Positions 61,329 through 64,000 of a stretch of DNA of 64,000 bases are shown here, piece after piece. Under the pieces are notes generated by a model. That model had not been told where the DNA came from and ran no database searches. It saw nothing but the letters and a program-made list of their open reading frames with translations. Position 1 is the stretch's first letter; each line of letters starts with the position of its first letter. Source of the stretch: Alcaligenaceae bacterium (GTDB taxonomy: Bacteria > Pseudomonadota > Gammaproteobacteria > Burkholderiales > Burkholderiaceae_B); the NCBI GenBank assembly GCA_013416395.1, contig JACCEP010000008.1:1-64000 (forward strand), in the 5' to 3' direction. The position numbers and the translations under genes were made by a program.

Positions 61329-62747
61329 ATGAATACTGTTGCTGACGCCACATCTACCGATTTTAAAATTGCCGACATCGCCCTTGCGGGCTGGGGGCGT
61401 CGCGAGATCGCCATTGCCGAAACTGAAATGCCCGGGCTCATGGCCACGCGTGAAGAGTTCGGTGCCTCCCAGCCGCTAAAGGGTGCCCGCATTGCAGGCA
61501 GCCTGCACATGACCATCCAGACCGCCGTGCTTATCGAAACGCTCAAGGCGCTCGGTGCTGACGTTCGCTGGGCGTCATGCAATATTTTCTCCACCCAGGA
61601 TCATGCCGCCGCAGCCATTGCGGCCGGTGGCACGCCTGTATTTGCCGTTAAGGGCGAGTCGCTCGAAGAGTACTGGCAATACACCCACCAGATCTTCGAT
61701 TGGCCAGAAGGGCAGTTTGCCAACATGATTCTCGACGATGGCGGCGATGCCACCTTGCTGCTGCATCTTGGTGTGCGTGCCGAATCAGACCTTTCTGTGC
61801 TGAGCAAACCTGAGCACGAAGAAGAGCGTGTGCTGTTTGCCTCCATTAAAGAACGCTTGCAGCAAGACCCCAAGTGGTACTCCACACGTATCGCGCATAT
61901 CAAAGGCGTTACCGAAGAAACCACCACCGGTGTGCACCGTTTATATCAAATGTCCAAGAAAGGCGAACTGGCCTTTCCGGCCATTAACGTCAACGATTCT
62001 GTCACCAAGTCCAAGTTTGACAACCTGTACGGTTGCCGCGAATCACTGGTTGATGGCATCAAGCGTGCGACCGATGTCATGGTGGCCGGAAAAATTGCCG
62101 TCGTGTGCGGTTTTGGCGACGTTGGCAAGGGCTGCGCCCAGGCGTTAGCAGCCTTGCGCGCCCAAGTCTGGGTTACCGAAGTTGATCCCATCTGCGCACT
62201 GCAAGCTTCTATGGAAGGCTATCGCGTAGTCACGCTGGAAGAGGCGGCTGACAAGGCTGACATCTTTGTAACGGCTACCGGCAACTACCATGTGATCACC
62301 AAAGACCACATGTTCCGCATGAAAGACCAGGCCATTGTGTGCAATATCGGGCACTTTGACAGCGAAATCGATATCGCATCGGTTGAAGACCTTGAGTGGG
62401 AAGAAATCAAGCCGCAGGTCGATCATATTATTTTCCCCGATGGCAAGCGCATTATTCTGTTGGCCAAGGGGCGTCTGGTTAACCTGGGTTGCGCCACGGG
62501 CCACCCATCGTTCGTGATGTCGGCGTCGTTCGCCAACCAGACCATTGCACAGATCGAGCTCTTTACGCGCGGTGAAGCTTATGAAACCGGCAAAGTGTAT
62601 GTGCTGCCCAAGCATCTTGATGAAAAAGTGGCGCGCCTGCATCTTAAAAAGCTGGGTGTACAGCTAACAGAACTGAGTCCTGAGCAGGCCGACTACATTA
62701 ACGTGCCTGTCGAAGGGCCCTACAAGCCGGATCACTATCGGTATTAA
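61329..62747 (+). CDS. ahcY: Adenosylhomocysteinase
   Basis: 472-aa NAD-dependent SAH hydrolase. NAD motif [14 protein letters not shown] (about 259-272), [17 protein letters not shown] (about 280-296) and the C-terminal [27 protein letters not shown] are typical; length fits the longer proteobacterial form with an insert near 150-190. It splits SAH into adenosine and homocysteine, completing the cycle with metK and metF. ATG 61329 gives [13 protein letters not shown]. Confidence 0.96.
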   Translation: MNTVADATSTDFKIADIALAGWGRREIAIAETEMPGLMATREEFGASQPLKGARIAGSLHMTIQTAVLIETLKALGADVRWASCNIFSTQDHAAAAIAAGGTPVFAVKGESLEEYWQYTHQIFDWPEGQFANMILDDGGDATLLLHLGVRAESDLSVLSKPEHEEERVLFASIKERLQQDPKWYSTRIAHIKGVTEETTTGVHRLYQMSKKGELAFPAINVNDSVTKSKFDNLYGCRESLVDGIKRATDVMVAGKIAVVCGFGDVGKGCAQALAALRAQVWVTEVDPICALQASMEGYRVVTLEEAADKADIFVTATGNYHVITKDHMFRMKDQAIVCNIGHFDSEIDIASVEDLEWEEIKPQVDHIIFPDGKRIILLAKGRLVNLGCATGHPSFVMSASFANQTIAQIELFTRGEAYETGKVYVLPKHLDEKVARLHLKKLGVQLTELSPEQADYINVPVEGPYKPDHYRY

Positions 62748-62864
62748 GCACCGTATCGCTGCAGGGCTGGCTCGCCGCAACGCGACAGGCCTGCAGGCTG
62801 GTCTATTATTTGTACCCACCATTGCGTCATACTTGTCGTCAAGGTTTAACTACGGAGCGTCATC

Positions 62865-63203
62865 ATGGAACTTTTACTTGTCTGGCTACTGAACGCAGTT
62901 GCATTGCTTATCGTGGCCTATATTCTTCCAGGCATCACCGTGGCCTCGTTCGGGTCTGCGCTCATCGCTGCTCTGGTGCTTGGCCTGCTTAATACGCTGG
63001 TCAAACCCGTCTTGATCCTGCTCACGTTGCCTATCACGATCGTGACGCTGGGGCTGTTCCTGCTGGTGCTCAACGCGCTGGTGTTTTGGTTTGCCGGGTC
63101 AGTACTCAAAGGTTTCCACGTTAATGGGTTCTGGTGGGCGTTGCTGGGGGCCTTGGTGTACAGCATTGTGTCCGGTCTACTTTCAGGGTTATTGACGTCA
63201 TGA
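62865..63203 (+). CDS. Phage holin family / YvlD-like small membrane protein
   Basis: 112 aa with four hydrophobic helices; NAVALLIVAYILPGITVASF (10-29) and NTLVKPVLILLTLPITIVTLG (about 44-64) are the PF04020 (YvlD/holin IV) signature. Function unknown; not part of a prophage here. In Burkholderiales it commonly sits between ahcY and metF. Overlaps metF by 4 nt. Confidence 0.88.
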   Translation: MELLLVWLLNAVALLIVAYILPGITVASFGSALIAALVLGLLNTLVKPVLILLTLPITIVTLGLFLLVLNALVFWFAGSVLKGFHVNGFWWALLGALVYSIVSGLLSGLLTS

Positions 63204-64000
63204 GTGGTAAACAGGCCATTAGCCTAGAGTTTTTCCCGCCGCGCGATATTGCCGCCCAAGAAAAGTTAGTAAGGTCAGCCAAGCAGTTGCTGGCGCTACA
63301 GCCCGAATATGTCAGTGTCACATTTGGTGCGGGCGGCTCTACGCGTTCAGGCACGGCCGATACCGTTCGGCTGTTGCAAAACCTGGGCTGCGATGTTGCG
63401 CCCCATTTGTCATGCATCGGCGCCACGCGCGCCGAGTTGGCCGAAATACTCAATAGCTATCGCGCGCAGGGCGTACGACGCATTGTTGCCTTGCGGGGCG
63501 ATTTGCCTTCCGGCATGGGTGGTGATGCGGGCGAGCTGCATTACGCCAGCGAGCTGGTGGCATTTATTCGGGAGCACAGCGCTGACTGGTTTCAGGTTGA
63601 GGTGGCCGCCTACCCCGAGATGCACCCACAGGCACTCACCGCCACTGCTGACCTTGAACATTTCAAGAACAAGGTGCAGGCAGGCGCTCAGGGCGCCATT
63701 ACGCAGTATTTCTTTAACGTGGATGCGTATTTTGACTTTGTCGATCGCGCCCGTGCTGCCGGGGTAAGCATCCCCATCGTGCCGGGCATTATGCCGATTA
63801 CCAACTACACCCAGCTGGCAAGATTTTCAAGCATGTGCGGGGCAGAGATCCCACGCTGGCTGCGTTTAAGGTTGACTGACTTTGGTGATGACCGGGCCTC
63901 GATCAGGGCATTTGGCGCTGAGTTTATCGGGCAACTGTCGCAGGCCTTGCTTGATCGCGGCGCGCCAGGGTTGCACTTTTATACGCTTAATAATGCCGAG
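63200..64000 (+). CDS. metF: Methylenetetrahydrofolate reductase (3' end outside window)
   Basis: 267 codons are visible, cut at the window end. MSGKQAISLEFFPPRD, YVSVTFGAGGSTRSGT (38-53 region), LRGDLP (about 98-103) and ITQYFFNVDAYFDF (about 169-182) are MetF (TIM barrel, FAD) signatures. It makes 5-methyl-THF for methionine regeneration. ATG 63200 overlaps the holin-like gene stop. Confidence 0.95.
   Translation, partial: MSGKQAISLEFFPPRDIAAQEKLVRSAKQLLALQPEYVSVTFGAGGSTRSGTADTVRLLQNLGCDVAPHLSCIGATRAELAEILNSYRAQGVRRIVALRGDLPSGMGGDAGELHYASELVAFIREHSADWFQVEVAAYPEMHPQALTATADLEHFKNKVQAGAQGAITQYFFNVDAYFDFVDRARAAGVSIPIVPGIMPITNYTQLARFSSMCGAEIPRWLRLRLTDFGDDRASIRAFGAEFIGQLSQALLDRGAPGLHFYTLNNAE

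Noticed and set aside
62865-63203. Prophage signal from the holin-family gene
   Set aside because: No other phage genes nearby; PF04020 proteins are common chromosomal membrane proteins and this one is embedded in the ahcY-metF operon.
1-64000. CRISPR arrays, tRNA/rRNA genes, intact insertion sequences
   Set aside because: No regularly spaced repeats, no tRNA cloverleaf or rRNA sequence and no transposase gene were recognised by reading; a covariance-model scan was not possible.

Overview
The window looks like a chromosomal segment of a betaproteobacterium of the order Burkholderiales, most likely family Alcaligenaceae (Bordetella/Pusillimonas/Castellaniella-like). This is an inference from gene content and order: birA-coaX, dat-ybeD-lipB-lipA, xerC-DUF484-dapF-lpxL-lpxL-metK, an SAH riboswitch before ahcY followed by metF, hslVU-dksA, and a wbp/wlb-type LPS locus. 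No rRNA, tRNA, CRISPR array, intact insertion sequence or prophage was seen.

Region 1 (1-10029) is an O-antigen locus in nearly the gene order of the Pseudomonas aeruginosa wbp cluster: wbpD (3' end only), wbpE, wzx, hisH, hisF, wbpG, a wbpH-like glycosyltransferase, wbpI, a wbpJ-like glycosyltransferase and a wzy-like membrane protein. Together they predict a polymer of 2,3-diamino-2,3-dideoxy-mannuronic acid residues, some carrying an acetamidino group. Region 2 (10133-16589) holds further envelope polysaccharide genes: a secreted glucuronyl C5-epimerase-like protein with discoidin-like C-terminal modules, a WcaJ/WbaP-type initiating sugar transferase, a Wzz-like chain-length protein, and a divergent OafA-type acyltransferase with an SGNH domain. 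The wzy gene, the epimerase gene and their flanks are visibly more AT-rich than the rest.

Region 3 (16664-31015) is housekeeping: gamma-carbonic anhydrase, a DMT exporter, waaC and waaA (LPS inner core), galE and galU, coaX/birA, a PBP5-type carboxypeptidase, and a D-amino acid transaminase leading into ybeD-lipB, a crotonase and lipA. Region 4 (31016-34819) is a denitrification island: nirV-like lipoprotein, an NnrR-like Crp/Fnr regulator, and a three-domain copper nitrite reductase. nirV and nirK carry the same 14-bp FNR/NNR-type box at the same distance from a similar -10 element.

Region 5 (34872-45157) is a peptide-type ABC importer (dppABCDF-like) followed by an N-formylglutamate amidohydrolase, a C45 peptidase/acyltransferase, a MurR/RpiR regulator and a class III aminotransferase, probably one uptake and breakdown module for an N-acylated or peptide-like compound. 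Between it and the cobalamin adenosyltransferase gene lies a 70-nt hairpin resembling a small mobile repeat.

Region 6 (45477-51520 minus strand, 51807-54468 plus strand) contains the cobalamin adenosyltransferase, a GNAT enzyme, a CusF-like periplasmic protein, hslVU behind a near-consensus sigma-32 promoter, a DksA lacking three of its four zinc cysteines, a His-rich COG0523 GTPase, Zur, and znuCBA behind a Zur box. Region 7 (54558-64000) carries xerC (with an unusual insert), DUF484, dapF, two LpxL-type acyltransferases, and the methionine/SAM cycle: metK, a DUF1289 gene with a tandem-repeat N-terminus, the SAH riboswitch, ahcY, a small membrane protein and metF (cut by the window end).
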